From the NCBI GenBank assembly GCA_013178375.1, contig JABLXQ010000023.1, positions 61,092 through 125,091 on the forward strand: a stretch of DNA of 64,000 nucleotides, written 5' to 3'. Source of the stretch: Gammaproteobacteria bacterium (lineage in GTDB: Bacteria > Pseudomonadota > Gammaproteobacteria > Pseudomonadales > Ketobacteraceae). Made by a program: the position numbers and the translations under genes. Below are positions 56,285 through 64,000 of this stretch, one piece after another (within the stretch, counting starts at the first letter, position 1; each line of letters begins with the position of its first letter). The notes under the pieces were generated by a model. It saw only the letters and a program-made list of their open reading frames with translations. It ran no database searches and was not told the DNA's origin.

Positions 56285-57377
56285 GCTGAGAGCCGTAGTG
56301 GGGGCAGTTGCCGGTATGGCGCTGTTGTTTTCAAGCGGGGTCAGTGCGCTGGAAATCTCCCAGGTATACAGCCAGACCCGGCAATTCGATCCGGCTGCCG
56401 GGGAGCAGTTCAAACTGCATTTCACCCTGGACAAGACGGCGGATGTGGCGGTGAATTTTTACGATGGCAGGGACTTGCGGGTCAGGCAGTTGCGACTGGG
56501 GCAGCGCAAAGCCGGTTCCCATCACGCCCTGTGGGATGGCCGTGATGAGCAGGGTAGAGGCATCCCGCCCGAAGCTTATGTTTATACCGTGATTGCGACA
56601 GCGGGCAATGAAACCGTTGAGCATGATCTGACGGACAGCACCGGCGGCGAACACTATGTGGTGAAGAACATTACGTGGGATGCCGCGCGGAAGGAGCTGG
56701 TTTACCGGTTGCCCTCGCCCTCGCGGATCAACCTGCGGATTGGGCTGGAAGATAACGGTCCGGTGCTGATGACGGTGCGCGACTGGGTAGCGCGTTCGAG
56801 CGAAACCCAGCGTGAACAGTGGGACGGCTGGGATATGTCCCACGCCCTGGATTTATCACAGCATCCACGCCTGTTGATCAGTGGATTGGCGTTCACCCTG
56901 AGCGACAACACCGTTCTGGTGGGGCCAGCCGCAGAGCGCGTTACATTGCTGGATGGTTTAAAAGAAAAACGCACGGTGAAAAAAGTCAGCACGCCCAAGG
57001 TTGGATATCACCAGCAACAACCCTTGGAAACCCGCAGTGACTATCAGTTGCAACTTGCGGTGCCGGCGGATTTACCCAGGGATGCCGAGGGCCTGCCGAT
57101 TGTATCGGGCCCACTGGCGCTGCGGGTAAACGTTGACGATCCGCAGCGGGCCATTTCACGACGCTTCGAGCAGATCTTGTTTGTGGACGGGCACTATGTG
57201 CAGGAAGCGGAGATGGGCTTTTTCCCCATGACGTGGCACTGGGATCCGGCGCCCTTGAATGAGGGTATTCATTATCTGACGGCCAATGTGCGCGGCTATG
57301 AAGGAAACTTTGGCATGGCCACCCTCAAAATCCGGGTAAAACGAACTGCCACGGCATCACAGGAAGCCAAACCATGA
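56277..57377 (+). CDS. Exported FlgD-Ig-domain protein
   Basis: The 366-residue protein has a signal peptide (about 1-23, ending GVSA). Residues about 24-130 form a FlgD-type Ig domain (FTLDKTADVAVNFYDGRDLR, then HALWDGRDEQGRG). A second, weaker copy lies around QREQWDGWDM. The same W-D-G-R-D feature occurs four times in the giant protein of this operon, so the two share an architecture. The ATG at 56277 overlaps the lipoprotein stop, which argues against the in-frame upstream start. Function unknown. Confidence 0.8.
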   Translation: MIKLRAVVGAVAGMALLFSSGVSALEISQVYSQTRQFDPAAGEQFKLHFTLDKTADVAVNFYDGRDLRVRQLRLGQRKAGSHHALWDGRDEQGRGIPPEAYVYTVIATAGNETVEHDLTDSTGGEHYVVKNITWDAARKELVYRLPSPSRINLRIGLEDNGPVLMTVRDWVARSSETQREQWDGWDMSHALDLSQHPRLLISGLAFTLSDNTVLVGPAAERVTLLDGLKEKRTVKKVSTPKVGYHQQQPLETRSDYQLQLAVPADLPRDAEGLPIVSGPLALRVNVDDPQRAISRRFEQILFVDGHYVQEAEMGFFPMTWHWDPAPLNEGIHYLTANVRGYEGNFGMATLKIRVKRTATASQEAKP

Positions 57378-57880
57378 AGACGCCTATTTTACGCCAGATG
57401 GCACTATTGCTCGCCTGCTTGCTCATTGCACCTGTGTGGGCGGCCGGGACCGAAGTGGACAAGGCCCTGGCGGCGGTAGCACAAGGCCAGTATCAAGCAG
57501 CGCAATTGCAGTTGGAGCGGCTGGTAAACCGCCATCCTGAACGAGCCGATCTGCGGGCAGCCTATGCCCAGTGTTTGCTCTTGAATGGTGATGCGGAAAA
57601 GGCGGCCGAAGCAATGGCACCGGCCCTGGCCAAGAAGCCAAGGAATCTGGATTACCTGATGCTGGGTATTGACATTGATATCGCACGGCAGAACTGGAGT
57701 GGTGCGGATGCGTTGATCCAGCGCGCGCGAACCATCAAAAAACATCCGCCTGCGCTGTATGCCCGGCAAGCCCAAGTGTTGGAAGCCATGGGGCGCAAAG
57801 CGGATGCGGATGCGGCCATTGAGCACTACCAGACGCTGATCCAGCCCCAACTTGAAACCCAGACCCCACCCCAGCAATAG
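57374..57880 (+). CDS. Exported TPR protein
   Basis: The 168-residue protein has a signal peptide (about 1-24, ending PVWAA). Three to four tetratricopeptide-like helical hairpins follow (for example ALAAVAQGQYQAAQLQLERL and AQCLLLNGDAEKAAEAMAPA). TPR proteins mediate protein-protein contacts, and here it may help assemble or export the neighbouring proteins. It overlaps the FlgD-Ig gene by four bases (ATGA). Confidence 0.85.
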   Translation: MKTPILRQMALLLACLLIAPVWAAGTEVDKALAAVAQGQYQAAQLQLERLVNRHPERADLRAAYAQCLLLNGDAEKAAEAMAPALAKKPRNLDYLMLGIDIDIARQNWSGADALIQRARTIKKHPPALYARQAQVLEAMGRKADADAAIEHYQTLIQPQLETQTPPQQ

Positions 57881-57905
57881 CGACCAGATGAAAAGGACGT
57901 TCGGA

Positions 57906-60900
57906 ATGAAGGCGATCAAAAAAGCAGTTGCTTCGGTTGGGTTGATGTTGTGGACCCTGCTGTTGCCGGTGTGTCTGGCCAGTTTGGTGCTGCCGGTTGC
58001 GGTGGTGCAGGCATCGGATTTTGGTAATGGCACGGGGGCGGGCCCCAATCCGGAACCGGAAACGCCGCCGTGCAGTGATGATTGCTGTGATGGCGCCGGC
58101 GCGGGCGGTAGTGGGCAGGGCGGTGGCGGTGCGGGTCCCAGTGGCGCTGCTGGCCAGCCCATTAGCCTGCTTAACGGCCGTGAAACCGTCACGGAAACGG
58201 ATCTGGAAGTACCGGGTTTATACGGCATCCGCATCACCCGCAAATATCGCAGCGACAGTACGTACGATTCACCGCTGGGTTACGGCTGGGTACTGAATTA
58301 CGACCAGCGGCTGTACGAATACCCGGACGGTTCCGTCCTGATCCGCTACGACTGCGGCGTGCGTGATCGTTATGTCAAATCCGGTGGCAGCTACACCTCC
58401 AACTACAGCGGTCGTCAGGGCGAGTTGAAAGCCACCGGAGGCGGCGGCTTCTCGTTTGAGCTGCGCAATGGCACCCGGGAATATTACGACAGCGAAGGCA
58501 AGTTGATCCTGCTGCAGAACCGTGAAGGCCATGTGCTGGAACTGAGCTACGATCCGCGTGGAAAACTGCCGTTGGTGGGCACCTCACCCAATTCCATTGA
58601 TGCAAATCAGCCCATGGTGGTGGCGTATCACCACCGGTTAACCCAGGTAGCCGAGCGCTCGGCCTCAGGCATCCTCACCGGCCGCTACGTTGATTTTGAA
58701 TACAACGAAACCACAGGGCGCTTGAGTAAAGCCATCGCCAGCGATGGTCGTGAAGTGGTGTATGAACATCAGGTAGCTGGTGGCAATCTCACTACTGGCA
58801 ACCTGGCCAAGGTCACCGGCCTGGAAAATTATATCCAGGAATACCAGTACGATGACCCCAACGATCCAGCCAAACACCGCCTGACCTGGTTCCGCAAGGG
58901 CGAAGGCACGCACCCCTATGTCAATGTCTACGACACGGCGGGGCGCGTCACCCAGCAAACCCATGGTGCAGATGTCTATGGGTTCGCCTACAACCAGAAT
59001 GGTATCGACGGCACGGTTACCCGCACCATCGTTGACGAAAATGGTGCCAATCCCGTTACCACTCAAACCCACTACTGGTTCGACAGCAGTGGCCGGGTGG
59101 AAAAGATGCGTGACGCGCTGGGCAACGAAACCCAGTTTCTGCGCAACAGTCGCAACCAGTTTTACGAAAAGCGTTATTACGAAAACCGGGGCACTGTCGC
59201 GCTCCCCAACCTGATTCTGGTGCGCACGGAATCGTTTGACTACGACAGCCGAGGCAATCAAACCACCCAGAAAGTCATCCTGGAAAACGGGGCGACCCAC
59301 GTTACCAAGCGCACGTTTAAAAATGGCTGGGTCGTGTCTGAACTGGCCCAGGTGAGTGGACAGGAAAGCCAGTCCGAACTGACCAAATACGTCTTCAATT
59401 ACGACAGCGAAGGCCGTCCCCTCAATATCAAGGAAATGCAGCGTTATGTGGATGCGACGCGCTATCTGGTCACCCAATACAGCTACGACAGCGACAACCG
59501 CCTGACCCGCACCACCTACCCCGATGGCGCCGTACAAGTGTACAGCTATGATCCGGGCAGCCTGTCGGTCAATCGGATTCACTGGGAGATCGCCGGTCAG
59601 ATCAGTCCCTACCAGCAGCAAGCCTTCACCTACAACGACCGAGGCCTGCTGGAAACCACTACCCTGGACGGCAAGACCACGCGCTACACCTATGACGACC
59701 GTGGCCGTGTCTCACAGATTGAAAATGCGCTGAATGAATTTACGGATTTCCACTACGTCAACCTGAACCTGGAATGGGTGGAATCCGGACGCACGGCTGC
59801 CGCTGCTGGCACGGCCACCCGCTCCACCTTCGATGGCTATAATCGCGTGACGGAAATTGCGCGCCGCGATGGCAGCGGCCAGTTCATCACCGCGAACACG
59901 CTGGCGTATGACAGCGCCGGCCGTCTGCTGCGGGTGACCGATGCTGAAAGTCAAACCGTGGAATACGGCTATGACAACCTGGGCCGCCGGATCTGGACCA
60001 GGGACGGCGCCAACAACCTTACCCAAACCCGCTATGACATGTTCGGCAAACAGGTTGAGCAGGAAGATGCGGCCCAACGCGTCACGAAATACGTGTACGA
60101 CCTGGCAGACCGACTGAGCGAAGTGCAACAGCTGGGTATTACACCCAATGTGATCACCCGGTACGGCTACGATGGCGCGGATAACCTGAAAACCGTCACC
60201 GATCCCGAAGGTAATACCACGACCTACCTGTACGATCGCCTGGGGCGGCAGACCGACCTGATCCAACCCCTGGGCCAGACGGAACGCTACACCTATGACG
60301 ACCGCGATCGCCTCAAAACCCGCACCACTGCGCGTGGCTACTACACCGTTTACGACTACTTCCCCTGGGGACCCGTGGACACGGTGCGCTATTACACCAA
60401 CAGCAGCGCCACCACGCCGTTCCGCACCGTCAGCTACACCTATCACGCCCACGGGCAAGTGGCGACCGTCTCCGACAGCGCCATCAAAACCGGCGTGCTG
60501 TACGAATATACCTACGACAACCTGCTGCGCCCCAAAACACAAACCGCCCACTACCTGCCGGGCGGCACCCGGGTGCTGTCCTATGGCTATACCGCCCAGA
60601 GCAGCCTGAAACAGCTGGACCTGATCCAGGGCAGCAACACGCGCAGTCTGACCATGGGCTACGATGCCTTCGGCCGGCCCCAAAACCTGAGCTGGGGAGG
60701 AAGCCGCACCCTTGCCGTTGGCTATCACGACAACGACACCATCAACACCCTGACCTGGCCCAACGCCACCCAAACCCGCAGTTACTACAGCCATGGTCCG
60801 TTGCAGACGATTCTCAGCAAGGGTGCAGCAGGTAGCAGCCTGACCCTGGCCTACACCTATGACGCCCTGCTCAACATTCAGGACATTACCCAGAATGGCC

Positions 60901-62063
60901 AGCTGAACGATTACGACTACGACGGACTGGACCGGCTTACCCGTGCCACCCATCCCAGCGGCCTGGGCCTGCCCACCCTGGAAACCTTCGGCTACGACCG
61001 GGTCGGCAACCGGGAAAACCCCGACAACGCCGCCACCTACCACTACGATGCCAATAACCGCATCCTGCAGGGCCTTATCGGCGCCTACCAGCACGACGCG
61101 GACGGCAACCGGCAAACCCAGGGTGACGGTGCCACCTTCACCCACAACGAAGACAATCGCCTGGTGGCTTATACCAAAGGCAGCACCAGCGCCACGTACA
61201 GCTACGATCCGTATGGCCGTCGTATCAAGAAAACGGTCAATGGCACGACGACGTGGTTTTTGTGGAACGGCAGTGAACTGCTGGCGGAATACAACAGCGC
61301 AGGCACCCTGCAGCGGCGCTTCGGAAACTTATATGGTGCGCCCGTCGCGTACATCGCTGAAGCCAACAACCTGTTTTTTGCGGTGCACACGGATCATCTG
61401 GGGACACCGCGATGGCTGACCAACAGCAGTGGCGGCAAGCGCTGGGTGGCGGAGTATGAAGCCTTCGGGAAAGGGGTGGTGAACGAGGATCCGGATAATG
61501 ACGGCACCCTGGTGAGATACCCCATCCGGTTCCCGGGGCAGTATTACGACACCGAATCAGGGCTGCATTATAACTACTTCCGGGACTATGATCCGAGCTT
61601 GGGTCGATATGTGCAATCTGATCCGATTGGGTTGGCGGGCGGGGTCAATGTATACGCATACGTTGAAAATAACCCGCTAATTTTTCAAGACGAGCATGGC
61701 CTAGCTGGAGGGCGGGGGGAAAGAGGAGCAACTGGTGGATCAAGTGGACGTGGAACAGGTAATCAATATAAACACTGCCGGCCTCATCCAACCGATCCTA
61801 CTAAGATTATTTGTAGGCACCATCAAACTGGAAAAGATATTATTAAGCCTAAACCCGCTGATTTCCCTCAGGATCGCTCTAAACGGAGTGAGCCGGAAGA
61901 TGGGCAGCCGAGCCAATCTGAGTGCAGTGAGTGTGCTACGACCGCAGTAGTAGTGGTTGGTGCCGCAGGTGTGACGTATATTGTTTATCGGTGTATACGG
62001 ATGGTGCCGTCTTTATTGCCTCCGCTTTGGCCTACCATACCAGCAAATTTGGCCATTCCCTGA
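57906..62063 (+). CDS. RHS/YD-repeat protein with variable C-terminal tip (polymorphic toxin-like)
   Basis: The 1385-residue protein has a Sec-type signal (about 1-37) instead of the PAAR domain of T6SS-delivered RHS toxins. A short Cys/Gly-rich linker (CSDDCCDGAGAGG) and an RHS entry domain (PISLLNGRETVTETDLEVPG) follow. Many YD repeats come next, then the RHS core, which ends PLIFQDEHGL where D-P-x-G-L is usual. The last 119 residues (from DNA 61704) form an AT-richer, unrelated tip with paired cysteines and a hydrophobic segment (AVVVVGAAGVTYIVY) followed by MVPSLLPPLWP. The ATG at 57906 has AAAGGA eight bases upstream. The tip may be a membrane-active toxin, which is inference. Confidence 0.88.
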   Translation: MKAIKKAVASVGLMLWTLLLPVCLASLVLPVAVVQASDFGNGTGAGPNPEPETPPCSDDCCDGAGAGGSGQGGGGAGPSGAAGQPISLLNGRETVTETDLEVPGLYGIRITRKYRSDSTYDSPLGYGWVLNYDQRLYEYPDGSVLIRYDCGVRDRYVKSGGSYTSNYSGRQGELKATGGGGFSFELRNGTREYYDSEGKLILLQNREGHVLELSYDPRGKLPLVGTSPNSIDANQPMVVAYHHRLTQVAERSASGILTGRYVDFEYNETTGRLSKAIASDGREVVYEHQVAGGNLTTGNLAKVTGLENYIQEYQYDDPNDPAKHRLTWFRKGEGTHPYVNVYDTAGRVTQQTHGADVYGFAYNQNGIDGTVTRTIVDENGANPVTTQTHYWFDSSGRVEKMRDALGNETQFLRNSRNQFYEKRYYENRGTVALPNLILVRTESFDYDSRGNQTTQKVILENGATHVTKRTFKNGWVVSELAQVSGQESQSELTKYVFNYDSEGRPLNIKEMQRYVDATRYLVTQYSYDSDNRLTRTTYPDGAVQVYSYDPGSLSVNRIHWEIAGQISPYQQQAFTYNDRGLLETTTLDGKTTRYTYDDRGRVSQIENALNEFTDFHYVNLNLEWVESGRTAAAAGTATRSTFDGYNRVTEIARRDGSGQFITANTLAYDSAGRLLRVTDAESQTVEYGYDNLGRRIWTRDGANNLTQTRYDMFGKQVEQEDAAQRVTKYVYDLADRLSEVQQLGITPNVITRYGYDGADNLKTVTDPEGNTTTYLYDRLGRQTDLIQPLGQTERYTYDDRDRLKTRTTARGYYTVYDYFPWGPVDTVRYYTNSSATTPFRTVSYTYHAHGQVATVSDSAIKTGVLYEYTYDNLLRPKTQTAHYLPGGTRVLSYGYTAQSSLKQLDLIQGSNTRSLTMGYDAFGRPQNLSWGGSRTLAVGYHDNDTINTLTWPNATQTRSYYSHGPLQTILSKGAAGSSLTLAYTYDALLNIQDITQNGQLNDYDYDGLDRLTRATHPSGLGLPTLETFGYDRVGNRENPDNAATYHYDANNRILQGLIGAYQHDADGNRQTQGDGATFTHNEDNRLVAYTKGSTSATYSYDPYGRRIKKTVNGTTTWFLWNGSELLAEYNSAGTLQRRFGNLYGAPVAYIAEANNLFFAVHTDHLGTPRWLTNSSGGKRWVAEYEAFGKGVVNEDPDNDGTLVRYPIRFPGQYYDTESGLHYNYFRDYDPSLGRYVQSDPIGLAGGVNVYAYVENNPLIFQDEHGLAGGRGERGATGGSSGRGTGNQYKHCRPHPTDPTKIICRHHQTGKDIIKPKPADFPQDRSKRSEPEDGQPSQSECSECATTAVVVVGAAGVTYIVYRCIRMVPSLLPPLWPTIPANLAIP

Positions 62064-62106
62064 TGCATTTGGAAGTCGGTTGGCTTGATAACTTCGGAGA
62101 ATTTTA

Positions 62107-62568
62107 ATGACGAAAAGCGAAACTCTTTTTAGTCGTGCGGATCTCTTATTTGAGAATGGAGCCTTCTCAGATTCTTTTAAGTGTTTTTTAAATTTAGCTG
62201 AGCAAGGCGATGTAGATGCGATGACTAGAGTCGCGTCTATGTATGCAGATGGAGTGGGAATTGTAAGAAACTTCAAAAAATCTATTTTCTGGGATAAGAA
62301 AGCTGCGAAACTAGGTAGTTCTTCTGCGATGCTAAACGTTGCGATAACATATAGATGTTTAGGAGAATTAGAGCAAGCAGTCGTGTGGTTTAAGAAGGCG
62401 TTATCAAGTGGAAATGAAGAGGCAGCTCTTCATTTGGCTAAAATTTATATGATTTGTTGCAAAAAAAACCAAAATGTAAAGGAGCTTCTCATGATTGCCA
62501 GGGATGGGAAGTATGTTTGCCAAGACTCTAGAGATGAAGCAAGTAAGCTCCTCAAGCGGTGTGAATAG
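62107..62568 (+). CDS. Sel1-repeat protein, probable immunity protein
   Basis: The 153-residue protein has Sel1-like repeats, AEQGDVDAMTRVASMYADGV and KLGSSSAMLNVAITYRCLGE, in a mostly helical fold without signal peptide. It is encoded 43 bases after the RHS gene, on the same strand, in AT-rich DNA of similar composition to the RHS tip. Small helical-repeat proteins directly after RHS tips are commonly cognate immunity proteins. That role is inferred from position. Confidence 0.75.
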   Translation: MTKSETLFSRADLLFENGAFSDSFKCFLNLAEQGDVDAMTRVASMYADGVGIVRNFKKSIFWDKKAAKLGSSSAMLNVAITYRCLGELEQAVVWFKKALSSGNEEAALHLAKIYMICCKKNQNVKELLMIARDGKYVCQDSRDEASKLLKRCE

Positions 62569-63215
62569 AATTGCACATATGAGGGTGTTCAAGATTCTGT
62601 GTCATCGTCCAGCGAGCCAGCTAATGGATCAAGGGTCAGACTCCTGATTTTGGATTTTGAGCGGATGCTAGAAAAATCAAATTGTTTATCTCTCTTTTTG
62701 ATGCAGGGTTTTGAATTATTGGTAGTTTGCTCCCAAGGATGGAAGCATGGCCAAATTGCCAAGGCCGTTGGTTTGAATTAGCCAGCCATCCCGATTTTCC
62801 TTAGCCGCGGTTGCGCCGATATGTTGTGGTCAACCCAAACCGGACACGTTGTTAAGCACAATTTTCAATTTCAATAGGCGTTCTGTCGCCCGGCGTGGTG
62901 TGAAGCCTGCGTGAGTTGTAATAACTCACATACGCCCTCCAATGTCGCGCCGCTTATGAACGGCATGTATGAGGATAACAATCACCCCTTCAACAATTCC
63001 GTCACTTTCATTCCCACAATGCCGGTTTCGCCGCGCTGATTTTGCGGGTATCCGGCGGCCAATGCGTGACATTACCAGGCTGCAATATTGCCCGTTGAGG
63101 TTGGCACAATCACCGCTCTGCACAATTGCCTTTCGTGCGGGCCACGCCTAATGTGAACGGCGTCGTGAATTGTTCCGACACCCGCTCAACATAGGCGGCG
63201 CGCGATTGCCGCAGG
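62569..63215. other. Degenerate region with insertion-sequence and toxin-gene debris
   Basis: No intact gene is present. An IS3-type transposase tail is listed separately. On the minus strand, about 63020-62953 reads DGIVEGVIVILIHAVHKRRD, similar to the end of RelE/ParE-family toxins, but it lacks an intact start. GGATCAAGGGTCAGACTCC at 62629-62647 resembles motifs seen near mobile elements. Otherwise nothing is recognised. Confidence 0.5.
62852..62964 (-). pseudogene. IS3-family transposase (OrfB) C-terminal fragment
   Basis: The minus strand encodes AYVSYYNSRRLHTTPGDRTP followed by IEIENCA and a TAA at 62854-62852. This is the end of an IS3-type integrase, with the usual YN-x-R-R-L-H-x-x-x-G-x-x-T-P motif. 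Only about 35 codons remain. The sequence just beyond (GGTCAACCCAAACCGGACA at 62828-62846) resembles an IS end. Confidence 0.65.
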
Positions 63216-63839
63216 ATGAAACACGGAATGTTCAGCACCAGAATCAACAGCATATTGTTGGCGGAAGCAGATCCGCGTGCGCAGCGCCGCCTGCGCGCGG
63301 TGCTGCAACAGCTGGCGCCCCAGGCCAGCGTGCATATCACTGCCGGTGTTGCCGAAACCTGCGCCGCCCTGACGCAGACGCCGCCGGTGCTGGCCGTGAT
63401 CAATTTCGCGCTGGCCGATGGCAATTTCGTCGACGCGCTGAAAGCATCTCCGCGCCTGCCGTTGCCGCCGTTCGTGCTGGGCATGACCTGCTGTCCTGAC
63501 TGTGCCGAAGCCGTCTACGCCATGCGCTATGGCTTCAATCATGTGCTGCAGACTGCAGTCAATGCCGAGCAGCTGGACGAAGTGCAATTTGCCAATGTGT
63601 TGACGCAGATGGTGTCGGAACCGGCGCCGCTGGAGGCCACCATCGGCAAGCTGGTGAATCCACTGCTGTACAACCAGCGGGCACAGTTCGATTTCAAGCA
63701 AGTGAGCGGCGCCATCGAGCAGCATATTTTCAGTCTCGCCAGCCAGGTGACGCACTCCAAGAATGGGCTCGGCAAGTTGCTGGGCATTTCCCGCCAATTG
63801 GTGCAATACCATCTGCGCAAGCACAATCAGAACGGCTGA
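63216..63839 (+). CDS. Pseudo-receiver/Fis-type HTH regulator
   Basis: The 207-residue protein has an N-terminal receiver-like domain with the acidic pair retained (LLAEADP). Asn63 stands where the phospho-accepting Asp is expected (VLAVINFALADGN), and the conserved Lys-Pro is missing. The C-terminus carries a Fis/HTH_8-type helix-turn-helix (LGKLLGISRQLVQYHLRKH). It is probably a phosphorylation-independent DNA-binding protein. Two starts are possible, 63216 and 63228, and neither has an ideal ribosome site. It lies next to an IS66 end. Confidence 0.68.
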   Translation: MKHGMFSTRINSILLAEADPRAQRRLRAVLQQLAPQASVHITAGVAETCAALTQTPPVLAVINFALADGNFVDALKASPRLPLPPFVLGMTCCPDCAEAVYAMRYGFNHVLQTAVNAEQLDEVQFANVLTQMVSEPAPLEATIGKLVNPLLYNQRAQFDFKQVSGAIEQHIFSLASQVTHSKNGLGKLLGISRQLVQYHLRKHNQNG

Positions 63840-63873
63840 CCGTTTTTTCTTCCATCCAGTCTGTTGTTATTGT

Positions 63874-64000
63874 GTAAGCGTCCGGTCATCACACCTTGCC
63901 AGCGAATTTCCAGTTATGCGGTAGCAGCTCGTTGATCATCGAAGCACGCTGCGTTGGAATCCGTTCAAGCACATCGTTGAGATAAGCGTAAGGATCGTGC
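63874..64000 (-). mobile_element. End of an IS66-family element
   Basis: GTAAGCGTCCGG at 63874 matches the usual start of IS66 terminal inverted repeats (GTAAGCG). It lies 15 bases outside the transposase stop. The other end and the target duplication are beyond the window. GTTATTGT at 63866-63873 is the candidate 8-base duplication. Confidence 0.75.
63889..64000 (-). CDS. tnpC: IS66-family transposase TnpC, C-terminal end (5' end outside window)
   Basis: The minus strand reads HDPYAYLNDVLERIPTQRAS and then MINELLPHNWKF, ending AGKV and TGA at 63891-63889. This is the IS66 C-terminal element. The catalytic DDE domain lies outside the window. The fragment looks intact so far. Confidence 0.85.
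   Translation of the reverse strand, partial: HDPYAYLNDVLERIPTQRASMINELLPHNWKFAGKV

Noticed and set aside
62599..62781. Short plus-strand frame of 60 codons
   Set aside because: It has no ribosome site, no recognisable motif and lies within degenerate DNA.

Overview
The window is a chromosomal segment of a Gram-negative bacterium, most likely a gammaproteobacterium. The evidence is a complete complex I operon with fused nuoCD, a YjcH/ActP pair, a LivKHMGF-type ABC transporter, a probable Fur box, several lipobox-bearing lipoproteins and outer-membrane barrel proteins. I cannot name the genus from sequence alone. No rRNA, tRNA or CRISPR array was seen.

Layout, left to right. Positions 1-8.7 kb hold the 5' part of a lipoprotein gene (minus), a DUF485/actP acetate-uptake pair, an AraC-type regulator, a secreted FN3-like protein and an RCC1-like lipoprotein. 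Positions 8.8-11.7 kb hold a molybdopterin oxidoreductase divergent from an HxlR regulator. Positions 11.7-14.2 kb hold a compact minus-strand operon: a DUF4266 lipoprotein, a DUF3570 barrel and ApbE. The DUF3570 protein carries an ApbE-type flavinylation motif. Positions 14.4-19.1 kb are a livK-H-M-G-F operon. Positions 19.3-34.0 kb are the 13-gene nuoA-N operon, with starts and stops tightly spaced or overlapping. Positions 34.8-39.5 kb (plus) hold nrtA-nrtB-nrtD-like nitrate-type ABC transporter genes followed by a porin and a strong terminator. Positions 39.6-40.8 kb hold a Rieske ferredoxin and a methyltransferase. At 40.96-41.16 kb a Fur box overlaps a promoter that would start a strongly structured RNA of about 170 nt ending in an intrinsic terminator. 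This is a good candidate iron-responsive sRNA. It is followed by a patatin-like lipoprotein and hmuU/hmuV-like heme or siderophore ABC genes.

Positions 44.5-62.6 kb look like an accessory island. It opens with an AT-richer stretch and a ChrB-like/rhodanese plus ferric-reductase-like pair. A run of co-directional, almost gapless genes for exported proteins follows: a 2868-residue beta-helix/FlgD-Ig giant, a TolB-like lipoprotein, a FlgD-Ig protein, a TPR protein, an RHS/YD-repeat protein with a short membrane-active-looking variable tip, and a Sel1-repeat probable immunity protein. I regard this as the most likely undescribed system in the window. The right end is worn DNA with an IS3-type transposase fragment, a pseudo-receiver/Fis-type regulator, and the end of an IS66 element that runs off the window.
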